Counted from the first letter of the stretch, positions 12,549 to 24,670 are shown. The stretch: 64,000 nucleotides of DNA from Atrichornis clamosus (GCA_013400975.1 WBMZ01003268.1:59228-123227), one strand, 5' to 3'. Translations and numbers: made by a program. Notes: generated by a model not told the origin, from the letters alone.

Positions 12549-12845
12549 GAGGGGCAGACACTGATCTCTGTGGTGACCAGTGACAGGACCTGAGGGAATG
12601 GCCTGAAGCTGTGTCAGGGCAGATTTAGGTTGGATATTAGGAGAAAGTTCTTCCTCTAAAGGGTGCCCGGGCACTGGAACAGGCTCCCCAGGGAAGTGGT
12701 CCCAGCTCCAAGCCTGTCTGAGGTGGAGAAGCATTTGGACAATGCTCTCCACATGTGGTTCTTGGGATTGTCCTGTGCAGGGCCAGGAGCTGGACTTCAG
12801 TGATCCTTGTGGGTCTCTTCCAACTCATGATATTCTATGATTCTT
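12549..12845 (+). mobile_element. CR1 LINE 3' fragment, separate subfamily
   Basis: Plus-strand CR1 with GTGACCAGTGACAGGACC, TTAGGTTGGATATTAGGAGA and GGCTCCCCAGGGAAGTGG, a 3' UTR containing GATCCTTGTGGGTCTCTTCC, and the ending ATATTCTATGATTCTT. The 3' UTR differs from the commonest type in this window. Confidence 0.9.
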
Positions 12846-12860
12846 AGTTTTCTCCTGGGG

Positions 12861-12881
12861 AGAGGAGGAGGAGGAGGAGGC
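12861..12881 (+). repeat. (GGA)n microsatellite
   Basis: About six to seven GGA/GAG units directly downstream of the CR1 terminus. Confidence 0.75.
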
Positions 12882-14261
12882 AGGTGCTTTGCTACCTAAC
12901 ACCTCTCCCTTTTAGATGGGTAGAATGAAATGTATTCTTCCAGCTGAGAAGAATTTTACCTTCAGATAAAGCTTCATTTCTAAAACTAGAAAAAAAAAAT
13001 ATTTTGTACGTTCAGGAGAACTTGGACAAATCAGGAAGATGATTAAAAAAAGAGAAAAAGAACAGGAGTTTATAAGTGTTAATGCAAGCAGAGACCTTGA
13101 GTTAACCCACAGGTAATTGAGTTCTTGAATACATTGACCCCACTGTGTGAGAAGGGGTTTGAGACAGGATTGGTGCAAACACCAACTTCATCCCATTTTT
13201 CACACCTGTGATCCCCTCAGTGCCCCCTCTTTGTCCCGTGGCTGTGCTGGGGAACCCAGGCCTTTTGTAGAAGTCACTGCACAAATCCATAGCAAAGAGC
13301 CTCAGAGCTTTTCCATGTGAAGCAGCCTCACTGATGAAAATCAGGTTGCCTGATGAGTGTGATTTTTGCTTACATTTTCCTTTATCACTTATTGCACCCA
13401 AATTTCATCAGGACAAAATAAAAACCCCCTAAACTTGCACACCAGGATCAACTTCACATTAGACATGATGCTGCTTCTTTCATTCTCTTCCACTTCCTTT
13501 TCTATTTTAAGCTCTTTGTCTTGAGGAAAGGAACTTTGTTCAAACACTCCCTTGGCTAATCCTTTCTACCCTGGTGTTTGGTGAAGCTCTTTTGACCAGT
13601 TTCAACAGGAGAGCAGAGGTGATGAGGAGAAATGGGGTTCCTGTTTGTGTGAGATGGAAAGGCAGTGGAAGACCAAAACTGTTTTTTCAGTGAAAGAGAC
13701 CAAGGGCTGGTGTGAAACATGGGATCAGGGGATCAGACACCAGAGAGGCCACAGGAAGGGACACCCTGGGAAGCTGTTGAGTCCTGGTGACTAAAGGACT
13801 TGTCTGGGGTGTCTGTGCATCCACCAGTCCTTGCTTGTCTGTTTTCTCTAGCATTTTCTTCTCCCTAGGACAATCTCCTTCTTTGTCTTTACTCTTTTTC
13901 TTCCTTTTCCTCCTTCAACTTCTTGCACCTTTTCATTTTTATGTCAATTGTTATGGAAAAACTAAAATAAAGACATGAATTTACCATTTTTCTCTAGAGG
14001 AAATCTCTTTTACTCTCGGGCCAGCAGCCAGAAATCAATGTCTTCCTCTCCCTTGAGTTCATTTCCCATGACAGAGGCACGTGGATCATAGCCTTCCATA
14101 AGGAACTACTCTCTTGGATAATGCCATGAAAAGTCTTCAAGGGAGGAATTGAAGCCTTGCAGTTGTCTTGGAGAAGGAACAAGGTTCTTGATGGTTGAGA
14201 CTCATCCATTCAGCTGGGTTGTGAAAGGGTTAAGCCATAGGGCTGAGTGTGGGGGTGTTTG

Positions 14262-14305
14262 ATCCATATTGGTAGAGGTAAAAATCCATATTGGTAGAGG
14301 TAAAC
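14262..14305 (+). repeat. 22-bp direct tandem duplication
   Basis: Two adjacent copies of a unit beginning ATCCATATTGGTAGAGG are identical except at the last base. This is consistent with a recent slippage or end-joining duplication. Confidence 0.85.
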
Positions 14306-14680
14306 TGAGGATTTGGGGATGGTGCTTTGAAATCAGAGTGAGCAGGTTGCTTCCCACCTGCTTTTTGCTCCTTGCAGGTGTTTCGTGGTACAAAAGTGAA
14401 GTTTGGATGCCAAGTAACTTTCTGTTGGGAGTTTCTCTGGCAAAAATGATGCTGTAACTTCAGTTAAAGCTTTTGAAGGAGAGATGCTAGATGAAATCTG
14501 TGACTTTCTTTAGCAGAGCACAGACATAGTTCTTGGTGGTGCTTTGGGGATAAATGCATTACAATTTGAGCTGCTGACTTGCTTTGCTACAGCCATGTTA
14601 AGTACTGTAAGTAGAAAGATCAAATTCTTGTCCTATTTTTCCTCTTCTTCCCTTTTTTATTGGAGTTATTTTAATTATTG

Positions 14681-14703
14681 CTTCTTCTTCTTCTTCTTCT
14701 TCT
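14681..14703 (+). repeat. (CTT)n microsatellite
   Basis: About seven to eight perfect CTT units in a T-rich intronic context. Confidence 0.85.
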
Positions 14704-15387
14704 CTGAAACTTTTAGGCTATTTGGATTTGCTGCAAAATTGAGTTCAGGGAGGCAATTGACTTCACCTGGCTGCAGAAAAGCCATTAGGAGCTCCAAATT
14801 AGTGTGAAATAATTAATAGACAAGGAAGATTAATGTGGCGAACACGGGCACTTTTCATTAACATCAAGGGAAAGGAGGTTCCTGCAGGTACCTTCACCAT
14901 GTGTGTTGTCCTGGACCTCCAGCAATTCCCTTTGGACATTAATTACACCCAGATCACTTGAGACAAGACCTTGTAAGCCTGGTCATGCATCGTACTTGGA
15001 TTGTCTTGGAGAAGAAGTGAAAGAAACTCCTGCTCGGATTCACTCGGATTCCTCCTTCCCTACCAAAGCCACTGCTGGTGGTGCTTGGAGCTGCCCCAGC
15101 ACCTGAGAGCCCCAGGCATGCCCAGGTGCATCAGAATTATTTTCTCCCTCCTGAGCAGGCGTGGGGGAGGCAGACCATGGGTCCCTCCTGGGTTCTATTT
15201 TGCTCCAGGAAGAGACACTTCGTCCCTCCACGGCCCAGTGCTCACCCAGAGTGTATCTCACAGACAAAAGTGTGATGAATTAAAGATTATAATTGCACTG
15301 AAACGTGGACAGCAATGCACTCTCAGTGTTCTCTGGAACAAAAGTCAGGTGTGAGGCTTGTATGGATTTTTAAGCTTCTCAGCCACT

Positions 15388-15703
15388 CCCTACGATGCCC
15401 TGAAAGGAGAAGGTTGCAGCCAGGTTGGGGTTGGTCACTTCTCCCAAGCAGCAAGTGATAGAAAAAGAGGAAATGACCTCAGGATTCAGCAGGGGATGTT
15501 TGTGTTGGATATTAGGAGCAATTTCTTCACTGAAAGGGTCACCAGACATGGGAACAGGCTGTCAGGGGAAGTGATGGAGTCACCATCCCTGGAGGTGTTT
15601 AAAAGATGTGTAGATGTGGCACTTAGGCACATGGTTTAGTGCTGGGATAATGGCTGGACTCAATCTCAAAGGTCTTTTCCAACCTAAATGATTCCATGAT
15701 TCA
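15388..15703 (+). mobile_element. CR1 LINE 3' fragment
   Basis: Plus-strand CR1 with CTGAAAGGAGAAGG, GTTGGATATTAGGAGCAA, CATGGGAACAGGCTGTC, CCCTGGAGGTGTTTAAAAGA and TCAAAGGTCTTTTCCAACC, then the terminal ATTCCATGATTC. It belongs to the subfamily with the GGTGTTTAAAAGA UTR type, like 38126 and 44101. Confidence 0.9.
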
Positions 15704-16130
15704 GTTTTCTTTGGTTTTGTTTCGGTTTTTTGTGGGTTTTTTTTCCTTTCTGGCATAGATCCAAAGTGTGAGGGGCAACGCAGAGATGAAGACGCCACCT
15801 CTGCACAGCAGATGGCTGTGAGGTGATGTTGCCTGTCTGGATTTAAATTTGCTGAGGTCTCACAGACTTTTGCCTAGAGGAAGCAATCATTGGGATAAAG
15901 CTCCACACTCAAGTCACAAAGTTCCTTAAGATCCCATTCACAGCTGAGGTCTCCCCTTGCAGTTGGCCATTGACACCCTTGGCTTTGGCAGAACACGTTT
16001 TGAAAAGCTCATCTTCGCATCTGCTGCACCTGCCTGGGTGCCTGCATAACTTTTCAGGCAAAAGAAAGAAGAATTAAAAAGGCAATTATCAGAAATGCCA
16101 TTATTAGCTGCTGCTGCTGCTTTAGGAATT
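15704..16130. other. Intronic sequence without recognised features
   Basis: Unique sequence with a T/G-rich stretch just after the CR1 end (15705-15745); nothing else seen. Confidence 0.4.
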
Positions 16131-16231
16131 GGTTGGATGGGGATTCAAGTGGAAGGTGTCCCTGTCCATGGTGGAAGGCTTGGATGATATTTAAGGTCCC
16201 TTCCAACCCAAACCATTCTCTGATTTCTATG
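16131..16231 (+). mobile_element. CR1 LINE 3' terminus
   Basis: A 101-base plus-strand CR1 end with GTGGAAGGTGTCCCTGTCC, a ATTTAAGGTCCCTTCCAACC core and the terminal ATTCTCTGATTTCTATGA. Confidence 0.86.
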
Positions 16232-18721
16232 AGTAGAAATAAATATAGCAGCAATAAGTGTAACAGGGTATCACTATCTGCTAGGGTGAACTGATAGCAG
16301 AGGAAGTTGGGTTGTCCTGTCTCCTGCCAAGGGGATTTTCCTGGAAAATAAAGAGGGAAAATAAATGGAAGCTGTAAAAATGTTTTTGGAAGTATCCAGT
16401 TTAGGAAGTAAAGGAGAAGCTGCTTTTATGTGGGATTCTGTAACATATTCACTGCAAAACCTTCACAGCCTTGAGGACCAAAAGTGTAAATAAAAGTAAT
16501 TTTTACCCAGCTGTGGCCCTGAACTCTATTAGTGTCAGGGCATATATTTAATGCACATCAGCATTTAATGCATATCAGAAACCTCATACTTCCTCATGGG
16601 GAATCATCACATTCACTTGATGTAATCAAAGATCTTTAATTTTTTATTAGACTTCACATTCACTTCACTTCTCAGTCTTGGATTGTCTTCCTTGGCTTGG
16701 TAGTACAGCTGCAGTTTTGCTTTGCTTTCTGCTGCTGTTTTCAAATTGTTCTGCTTGTCTGCCTGAGCTGCTGCACCCTCCATGAATAGTTAAAACATCT
16801 CAGCTTGATGTGTTGAAGCTTGAAATTGGAGTAGTTAAAACAACCTCCTTGTTACTATTTTGTTTCCTTTTGTAAAATAAAAACAAAATAAAACCAGAAC
16901 TGGCAGCATGCTGTGGCATGAAATAAAAGTCCAGGGGCAGGAAACTGCAAGCCAGATACAGGGCAGTTTTCTCAGAGAAGCCATTCTCTAAGAATTGCAT
17001 TTTCAAAGTAATTGTTTGGAAATTCTGTACAAAGGTTTCATCTGCCTTGTTTTGGGTTTTTTTAAAATTTAATTTGCATTATTTTTTAGGTGTGGGGGTG
17101 ATTGCAGGTGCAAGTATGGATAGAGGGGCCTTTGAGGGGGAGCTCATAATCTCACAGACCTCTTCCATTTTTTGTCTAAAATGAATATGCAGAGGCTTAA
17201 AAAATTAAGTATTTCCACGTCTTCAGAGTATGAACCTGACACATAATCCTGTTGTGTTTTGCCTCTTGTCCATTAGGGAATTGTGGCACAGGGTAAGAAA
17301 ATTGGTCTCTCACCAATAAATATAAATAAATCTCACCCTCCCAGATTAGCACCTGAATTTCTGGGTAGTTTTTAATTTACGGAAGAACTCTGAACTCTCA
17401 GATGTTTCTCGGTGTTTCTTTCTCAGGTGTGCACAGTCCATGCAATGAAATTGAGGCTTCTCCTGCCTTTGCAACATTTAGGATATTTCGTCTTTACTCT
17501 TGGTGTGCTTTTGGCCTAAGTGCAGATGGGCTCAGGATTACTGGGCCAGGCTAAAAATCTATTGAGGCAAACTCAGTGTTTCTAGGGAAAGAATAGAATT
17601 AAATAGGTTAAATACACCTTCTTCCCCACCTCCTCTCAGAAAACCCTCACCCATCCAAAACAAGTTCTATCACAAAATGTGCAGACCATCCTCTCTGGAA
17701 CATGTTAGCACCCTGAAAATCCAAGAAAAACCTCCAAAATCGAGGTCATCACAGTCTGTAAAGATCTAAAAATCTTATCCTGTGCTGCTCTTTTGCCAGT
17801 GATTTAATGAGAACTGGATCTCGTTAGTAACAAGTGAAATTCCTGGGGGACAGGGGAGTCCACACTAATTTCTGCTGTTCTACAGCCTCACCTATAAAGC
17901 AAAGAAGAGGAGTGGCTGGGACAGTTGATTTAGGAGGAGCTGCAGGAAGATAAGAGTGGGAAGATCTCTAGCAATGAGCCCCTGTGGATTTGGATTAAAC
18001 ACCCTTTAATACCCTGGATTTGTGTCATCCTGGCAGGCTGATCCATGACTTTATTTACAGCTGCTACAGGGCTGAACCATCTCACAGGAGTGTGAGAAGC
18101 AGTGGAAAATCTGCTTGGATGTGCAGCTGGTCCTCCAGCACTGGGAGATGCATCCTCAGCACTAAACTGAGCAATGCATCAAGCAGGCTTCTCATTTTGA
18201 CCAATTTTCTTGGTTTTTGCCTCGCTCCATTACTGGCTTTCTGCTCTTCCAAGTGCAAGATGGGTGTGTGGTGTTTTAGCAGCTTTGGGAAATCTGGTTA
18301 AGGGATGCAGAGTAGGTCAGAGTTGCAGCCTGCTGACTTGAAGAAATGAATTTTAGCTCCTGTTTGAGTCTGTAATGGTTCACCTCAGAGGAGCAGCTGG
18401 GTGATAAAAGGGGCTGTTTGACTGTGTTGAGTGGACAAGCCCTGGGGTGCCTTAGGACGTGACCAAAGTTTCAGGTAAAGCAGCTCATGGGAAACCTACA
18501 AAAGCTGATACAGGTGGGAGGCAGGACAGACCTAAACCATGGGAAAATCTGCTGTAAAGCTGCTGCCATAAAACTGGTGCCAAAGACGTAGTTATAAATG
18601 AGTGTTTCTCTGGTGGCTGTAATCAAACAAAACTGAAATGCCTGTTTAAAGCTTGTTTATGTGACATGTCCTTTCTCTGTAATGTGGACTTAATACAGCC
18701 ATAATTAAATAAGATGAAGGA
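16232..18721. other. Intronic sequence without genes or recognised repeats
   Basis: About 2.5 kb of unique, mostly AT-rich sequence. The frame at 18020-18301 has no splice or similarity support. Confidence 0.4.
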
Positions 18722-18936
18722 GGATAGATTTAGATTAGATATCAGGAAGAAATTCTTCCCTGTGAGGGTGGTGAGGCCCTGGCACAGGTTGCCCAGAGAA
18801 GCTGTGGCTGCTCCATCCCTGGAGGTGTTCAAAGCCAGGTTGGATGGGGCTTGGAACAACCTGGTCTTGTAGGAGGTGACCCTTGGGATGATCTTGAAGG
18901 TCCCTTCCAACTCAAACCATTCTATGATTCCATAGC
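18722..18936 (+). mobile_element. CR1 LINE 3' fragment
   Basis: Plus-strand CR1 with TTAGATTAGATATCAGGAAG, CTTCCCTGTGAGGGTGGTG, GCACAGGTTGCCCAGAGAAG and GGTCCCTTCCAACTCAAACC, ending CTATGATTCCATAG. It lies 0.8 kb upstream of the first TSNARE1 exon. Confidence 0.92.
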
Positions 18937-19034
18937 ATAGCTCAGTTCAACCTCATGTCACTCCTTCTCGGGGATGATGAAGCGTGGAGAAGTTTGGGAT
19001 AATTTCAGGGATTTTAAATTCAGGAAATACAGCT

Positions 19035-19140
19035 TAAAAAAACAAAACAAAACAAAACAAACCCCCCCCCCAAAAAAAAGAGACAAACAAGCAAAACAAA
19101 ACAAGCTAACAAAAAAAAAAAGTAGAAAAAACCCCAGCAA
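19035..19140 (+). repeat. A-rich low-complexity tract, (CAAAA)n with a C10 run
   Basis: CAAAA-type units, then a run of ten C, A8 and further AACAAA units. It creates a lysine-rich chance frame that is not a gene. Confidence 0.8.
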
Positions 19141-19702
19141 AACCCTCCCACTTGCCACCAAACAAACCCTGAAACGTTCAAAGCCTCACTTGAGTGTTCT
19201 CCTTGTAGGGCAGATTTGAATACCTTGGCTAAAGTGGCACCTTGGGAACGAAGTTGTGAGAACCTGTCTGGGCAGCAGCAACAGCAATTCCTGGCACTGA
19301 CTCATTGACCCTTGCAGTTGAGCCACCAGGAAGAAAAGGGAAGAAAAGGAGCCTCTCTTTGGGGTTATCAGTCATGGCTCTGATACTCCCACTTCATAAA
19401 TGAGGTGGAATCATTTATATTCCAATTGCTAATAATTCCTACAAATGCTGCTTCAGTCCATGTGGGCTGTACCCACCGTGTTGCAGCAACATCTTTCCTG
19501 TCCTGGTGGTGCTGGATTTGTCTGTCCAGTGCAAGTTCCATGATCAGACACCGTGTGAGGCTGCATCAGACCACCCTACCTGGGCTAAATTTCTGCAGCA
19601 AAGAGGAATCTGCATCCCCCTTCAAAGGACCATCCCCCTTTCAAAGAGATTGGTGGCCTCCATTATTAATGTTTGGGTTTTTTTCTGTTTCTGTCTTCAC
19701 AG
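19141..19702. other. Intron just upstream of the TSNARE1 exon
   Basis: Unique sequence leading into a T/C-rich tract from about 19670 to the acceptor AG at 19701-19702. It contains an open frame from 19405 that runs through the acceptor by chance. Confidence 0.5.
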
Positions 19703-19780
19703 CCACCCAGATTGATCCCAGCGAACTGCAGGAACTTTTTCAGGAGACTTCAGCCAATGTCTTCCGAATTAACTCCAATG
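19703..19780 (+). CDS. TSNARE1: TSNARE1 internal exon, 26 codons
   Basis: This 78-base exon follows a strong pyrimidine tract ending in TTCACAG and is followed by the donor GTGCGT. Entering in phase 1 (G|CC), it reads A-T-Q-I-D-P-S-E-L-Q-E-L-F-Q-E-T and then S-A-N-V-F-R-I-N-S-N, ending with one base (G) of the next codon. It resembles the segment of vertebrate TSNARE1 just after the Myb-like domain, where the syntaxin-like N-terminal helical region begins. From family knowledge, TSNARE1 is a Qa-SNARE-like protein related to syntaxins 7 and 12, linked to endosomal membrane traffic. The open frame around the exon runs on both sides into low-complexity intron, so only the splice-bounded part is coding. 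The assignment is from recalled protein similarity plus splice phase; no search was run. Confidence 0.85.
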
Positions 19781-21324
19781 GTGCGTATAATGAAAGGTTT
19801 CCTCATCAATTGTGTGCTGTCCTGCTGATGACTCCTGTGCAAGGACATGGTCCATGGCAGCTCCTCGTGTCAGGGAGTAAATATTAATGCAGTTCCTCTG
19901 CTGCTGCATCTCACGAGCAGCAGCACATGTCCAACACGCAGTTCCTTATAAGATGTAAAAATATTCCACCATATGTTCCATCCAACAGGCACAGATATAT
20001 CCCAATCCTTGCTGAGACCACATCCTTTTCTATTTTTAATTGTATCATCTGTTACAATAGAGAGTCAGAGCGCAGAAAGGTGGAACAACCCAGACTCGTT
20101 TTCAAATATGTTGCAGCACTGCTGTGTTCAGAGCCTGTCACATGTGCTTGCAAAACATCCATCTCCCTTATGAAAACACCAACACCAAAACTCCTCTGTT
20201 ATTCTTCACTCTGTAGGCTGAGCAGGGATGCTTTTCCTGCTCATGTCTCCCTGGCCCCTGGAGATGCAGAGTCTCCCCTCCTTTGGAGACAAGCTCTGGC
20301 TCATCAGTTTTGTTGGATTGGGCTGGAGGAATTTATTGTGCAGACAGATGTAAACTAATGCTGGTGAATGGAAGGTAATGTCATGGTACCCAAGTTCCAA
20401 AATACACCAGGGTCAGACAGGGATCTAAAATTATTGGTGCTGATTTTACGACAGACCTTGAAATTGCTTCGGAATCACCTGGACAGCTCCTGTGTCTGTT
20501 CTTTCTGTGTGTGTAAGGAGGGGGTGACAGAGAGGCCTGGCCCAGGTGTAGGGAAAGGATTTTAGTGCCTCCTTAGTTGTGTAACTACTCCCCAGTGTGT
20601 CCCAGGGGTTGAGCCCCAGTCCTTGTAGGAGTGGATCCTTGTTAGAAGAAGGATGGGAAGTAAAACTTCTAAGACACAGTTGTCTCTTCATTTGAGGAGT
20701 TGTGTGTGCTCCATCTGCCAGGTAAATTCAAGCACCAATTTTTCCATAACTGCAAAGTGTTGGTGATCCTTCTATTGGTGACACACATCCCATGGAAACA
20801 AGGGATTATGTCCACTCTGAGAGCTTGGACCCCCCAGCTGTGGTTATGGGTACCTGGCTTGCAGGTGGGTGAACGACACTCAGAAATACCTGCATTAGCC
20901 CCAAGCACTAATAGTTTTAATTAGACAATGGCAGTGATGAATGGTAGTAGCATTTCTGCTACCAAACTGAGGGCTCAGTCTGAAGTTGTGCCACTTTCTT
21001 GAGTCTGTGTGAGCTACTGCTGTCCAAACCAGCCAGGTTAGAGCTGACTTGATGTGTCCCTGTGCTTTAATCACAACTCCTGCTCTTGTGGAATTTATCC
21101 CGAGAAAGCCTTACAGTTATTAGCACATCTTTTTTTGGAATGCCACAACCCAATTTCTGCTTTCATTCTTTGTAAGAATTGCATTAACCCCTTCATTTAG
21201 TGTTTGGCAACATTTGTTGTCATTATTTCTCCTCTTGAGATGGCGATGATGTGTTTTCTGTTAAGAATTCCCTGAGCTGAGTGCTCTGAGAAGCAGGTAA
21301 TGACAATGCCTGTACTTAAAACTA
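19781..21324. other. Intronic sequence without recognised features
   Basis: Unique sequence with no repeat recognised. Frames at 19927-20400 and 20446-20924 are present on both strands and have no coding support. Confidence 0.4.
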
Positions 21325-21803
21325 TTTTGCAAAAATGGAGAAGGTGCAGAGAAGAGCCATGTCTGTTTGAAGTCTGCAAATCAGACTTTAAAATTTGTGC
21401 CATCCAAATTTCTCTTTGAGACATCTGAGAGGACTCAATCATGGCGTGTAAGTACCTCTCTAGGAAGAAAGACATCAAATAGATAGCATGGGGCTCATTA
21501 ATCCAACGTTCTCACGCAGAAGATCAGGAGATAGGAGTTAAAGACAGACAAATTCAATCTTTCTGTATGAGGATAACTAGCCATTAGAAATGCTTATGGA
21601 GGGGACTTGATGGATTTGGCTTTGCTATGAACCCTTAAATCAAGATTCAAATGTCTTTTTAGAAGATATACTTTAGTCCAGCTGCGGTCTACAATCTTGA
21701 TGTAGGAATGATGGGACAAAATTTTACAGGAGGAAATCAGATTGGATAATCAGAATTGCTCTCTCTGGCCTTTAAAATCTATGAATCCATGAATCTATAA
21801 TAC
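21325..21803 (+). mobile_element. Ancient CR1-like LINE 3' fragment
   Basis: A diverged plus-strand LINE. It starts in the GGAGAAGGTGCAGAGAAGAG region, passes through GGAAGAAAGACATCAAATAG and AATCAAGATTCAAATGTCTT, and ends in TCTGGCCTTTAAAATCTATG with an ATGAATC repeat. This tail type is shared with old CR1 families found in reptiles, unlike the young bird subfamilies elsewhere here. Recognition is from memory of the consensus. Confidence 0.78.
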
Positions 21804-22386
21804 CTTTTAAAGTGCTTTCATGTTGAAGAAATGCCCACAAGATACTCTACTGTTGTTGCTCTGTTCACCACCCATATTATTTTTTGTCTGAGAAAGTCAG
21901 TTTTTTTCAGTTTATTTTTTTATAGCCTCTCCCTGCAAAAATGGGTAGAGCTTTTCAGGAGAGGGATACTGAGTGTGCTGCTGAGATTTGGCAGAGCTGA
22001 TCCACTTTAGGTAAGGAACTTTTTAGGGTTAGCGAATGGGGAAGAACGTACATAATTCCTTCTGTACCATCAAGTCACTTCGGGAAACTCAGCAAGCTCT
22101 AACTTAGAGCACAGAGCAAAGTCAGTGCTGTTGTTTATGTAGCACCACTCAAGTGGCTGAGCTCACCAGATGCTCCCCAGATGATGGGGTTACTCCTCTT
22201 GTGCTGGGCATGGTGTGCTGAACATCCTGCAAGTTGCATAAATGCCATCACAGCTCCTCTTTTCCTCCTTTTTCTGGCTTGCCTCAGCCTCTCTGGGGTT
22301 TTTCAGATTTTCTGTTGTGTCTGGAGATCAAACTGTGCACATGAAAGGCTCTTCTCTTGAGATGCATCCCTCTCGGGATGCTAAAG
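21804..22386. other. Intronic sequence without recognised features
   Basis: Unique sequence; nothing recognised. Confidence 0.4.
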
Positions 22387-22570
22387 ATCATAGAATCATG
22401 GAATCATACAATCATTAAGGTTGGAAAATACCTCCAAGGTCATCAAATCCGACCTTTGACTGAATGCCACCAAGCCCAGTAAACCATATTGTGAGGTGCC
22501 AGATCAATTTATTTTCCAGCACTTCCAGGAATGGTGACTCCACACCTTCCCTGGCCAGGCTGTTCCAAGC
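22387..22570 (-). mobile_element. CR1 LINE 3' fragment
   Basis: Minus-strand CR1 with three terminal repeats (ATAGAATCATGGAATCATAC), then AAGGTTGGAAAATACCTCC and TCCAGGAATGGTGACTCCAC. It is the same subfamily type as 2221-2592. Confidence 0.88.
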
Positions 22571-23167
22571 TGTCATGAGTTGCCTGTGTTACGCTTTTGT
22601 TGTTTAGATTCTAAAAATTCCAGGTTGTGGGCAATCTCAGCAATACTTTTTATGTCTTTGGGGAATGACTATTTTTAATGAAACAAGAAGTCAACTTTGT
22701 ACCAGGATTTTAAAGCACCATTGAATTTTATTGAGTAACACTACAGAAGTAATAAACACTGTGTGGTTTGTCCTTCCTTGCTGTTCTTATTCTTTTTACA
22801 GAATTCTCAGCCTTTGGGGTGATTTAAATTCTTCTTGGGCACTTCAGGACTTGCTTCCTGACCAAGGGGGATTTTATAGCTCCAAGTTGATCATGACTGA
22901 TCTCACATATAAATGCTTCCTGCTCCCTTTTTCTGCTATGAAAATGGAAATCTTCCTCATTTATTTAATAAAAATCTTAGCCAGGACAGCTGGTTCTGTT
23001 TATGTGCTACTGGATCACTCTCCTGCCAGTTTGTGAGCTTATAGACTTTTTTTAATGCCATCTCTTATAGAAGTCTGAAGGGGTAGAAGGAGATTTTTCC
23101 TAATCTTTGCATCTGCTTTCTTTCTCTCAATATTTTGGGGGCTGTTCATGTTGAAACTAGGAAAGGT
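22571..23167. other. Intronic sequence without recognised features
   Basis: Unique AT-rich sequence. The frame at 22731-23036 has no splice support. Confidence 0.4.
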
Positions 23168-23278
23168 TCATAGAGCCGTAGAGTCAGAGAATGGTTTGGT
23201 TTGGAAGGGACCTTAAAGGTCATCTTTTTCCAACTCCTCTGCCATGGGCAGGGACACCTTCCGCTAGACCACGTTGTC
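23168..23278 (-). mobile_element. CR1 LINE 3' fragment
   Basis: Minus-strand CR1 end with ATAGAGCCGTAGAGTCAGAG, GGAAGGGACCTTAAAGGTCA and CCATGGGCAGGGACACC. It is truncated within the next block. Confidence 0.87.
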
Positions 23279-24107
23279 ACATAGTGTTGAGACTTTTGCT
23301 ACTTCTTTGGGTTTTTTAATTTAGTTGATTTTCCTATCAGGACACAAAAAGACTCTCAAATGCTGCCTGAAATGGTCTCATTTATGTCTTGTTTTTATAT
23401 ATATTTTTATCAAGGTTTTGCATTTTTTTTCAGTGTACAGCTTTTAGCTGCCTCTTAGCAAGTGTCTTATTTACAAGTACAATAAATAACACTCCTAAAT
23501 GGAGTTGCTCTGGTGCATTGTGTGTGATCAGTGGAGGATACCCTGGAGCAATCAGACCTGTTCTGGCCAGATGGAGAACCCAACTGCTCTAATGGTTCTC
23601 CTCCCTCTCTAATTCCTGCTCCTCTCTTGTTAATGACTGCCCATAATAGGTTGATGCCAGGTACAGTCCCGTTATGTTGGTCTTAAAGGCTGAGCAAAGA
23701 ATTTGTGTGGATCCCTCAGGTGTGATAGGGTCTCCATTGTCATCTCAGGGTGGTTTCCTATCCCCCATTGGCACAGACAACTGTGGCCAGGGTCTCGGTT
23801 TGTGTAAATCAGTGCAGCTCCAACATCATCGATGTCTTGTGAATGTGCCTCATCCTGAAGGACTCGTGTGTGCCTTTTAATAACAGAAAGAACAAGGCTT
23901 TTAAAATAAGATACCTATTTTTACAATACCTGCACAGCATCCCTCCAGCACAGCTTGATGTTTTGCTCCTCTAGTGGAGTCACTGCTCACATGATCACGA
24001 CTGGTACCTTGAGAGGGATTTTCCGCATCCAGCACAGGAACTGCACAGATTTTGACAAAGTGATTCTTGGTCAGAGCAAGTTACATTTAGCCCAGAATAG
24101 CTCAAAT
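23279..24107. other. Intronic sequence without recognised features
   Basis: Unique sequence with a short (TA)n near 23398. No gene is seen. Confidence 0.4.
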
Positions 24108-24670
24108 ATAGAATTGTAGAATGGTTTGGGTTGGAAAGGACCTTAAAGCCCATCTCATTCCAACCTCCTGCCATGGGCAAGGACACCTCCCACATGGGCT
24201 CCAAGCCCAGCCCATCCTGGCCTCTCTGGGAAACCTGTGTCAGGGCCTCACCACCCTCACAGCCAAGAATTTCTTCCTAAAATCTAATCTGAACCTGACT
24301 TCTGTCAGTTTCACGCCATTCCCCCTTGTCCTGTTACTCCAGGCCCCTTTCAAAAGTCCCTCTCCTGCTCTCTTGGAGCCCCTTCAGGCACCAGAAGGGG
24401 CTCTGAGCTCTCCCTGGATCCTTCTCTTCTCCCAGCCTCTCTCCAGAGCAGAGGGGCTCCAGCCCTCGGAGCATCTTGTTGGCCACCCCTGGACTCGCTC
24501 TAACAGGTCAACATCCTTCTTGTGTTGGGGGTCCCAGAGCTGGACACGGTCCAGGTGGGGTCTCATGGGAGGAGAGTACAGGGGGACAATCACCTCCATT
24601 GACCTACTGGCCACTCCTCTTTTGGTGCAGCTCAGGATACCTTTGGCTTTCCTGAAGTTCAAGAGGCTCA
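24108..24670 (-). mobile_element. CR1 LINE, long 3' fragment reaching the coding region
   Basis: About 560 bases of minus-strand CR1. After the TAGAATGGTTTGGGTTGGAA end it carries the UTR blocks and then the end of the reverse-transcriptase frame, with landmarks CAGAGCTGGACACGGTCC, GGTGGGGTCTCATGGG and GGGGACAATCACCTCC. On the minus strand a 95-codon piece is open (24384-24671), but it is only a 5'-truncated remnant. Confidence 0.92.

Larger units (their letters stand above)
12882..15387. other. Intronic sequence without genes
   Basis: Unique sequence with two simple repeats listed separately (14262-14305 and 14681-14703). Overlapping frames near 15001-15354 lack splice support or recognised similarity. 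Confidence 0.4.
1..19702 (+). other. TSNARE1: TSNARE1 intron, 5' part (starts outside window)
   Basis: This is inferred intron upstream of the first visible TSNARE1 exon. The incoming exon starts in phase 1, so an upstream coding exon must end with a single base (G) that completes an Ala codon. I looked for the Myb/SANT-like domain that precedes this segment in mammalian TSNARE1 and found no open frame resembling it, so it probably lies outside the window. The interval is AT-rich with many CR1 fragments, listed separately. An unannotated gene or upstream non-coding exon cannot be excluded. Confidence 0.6.

Noticed and set aside
19405..19887. 160-codon frame read as one gene
   Set aside because: Only 19703-19780 is bounded by splice sites and resembles a known protein; the rest is intron read through by chance.
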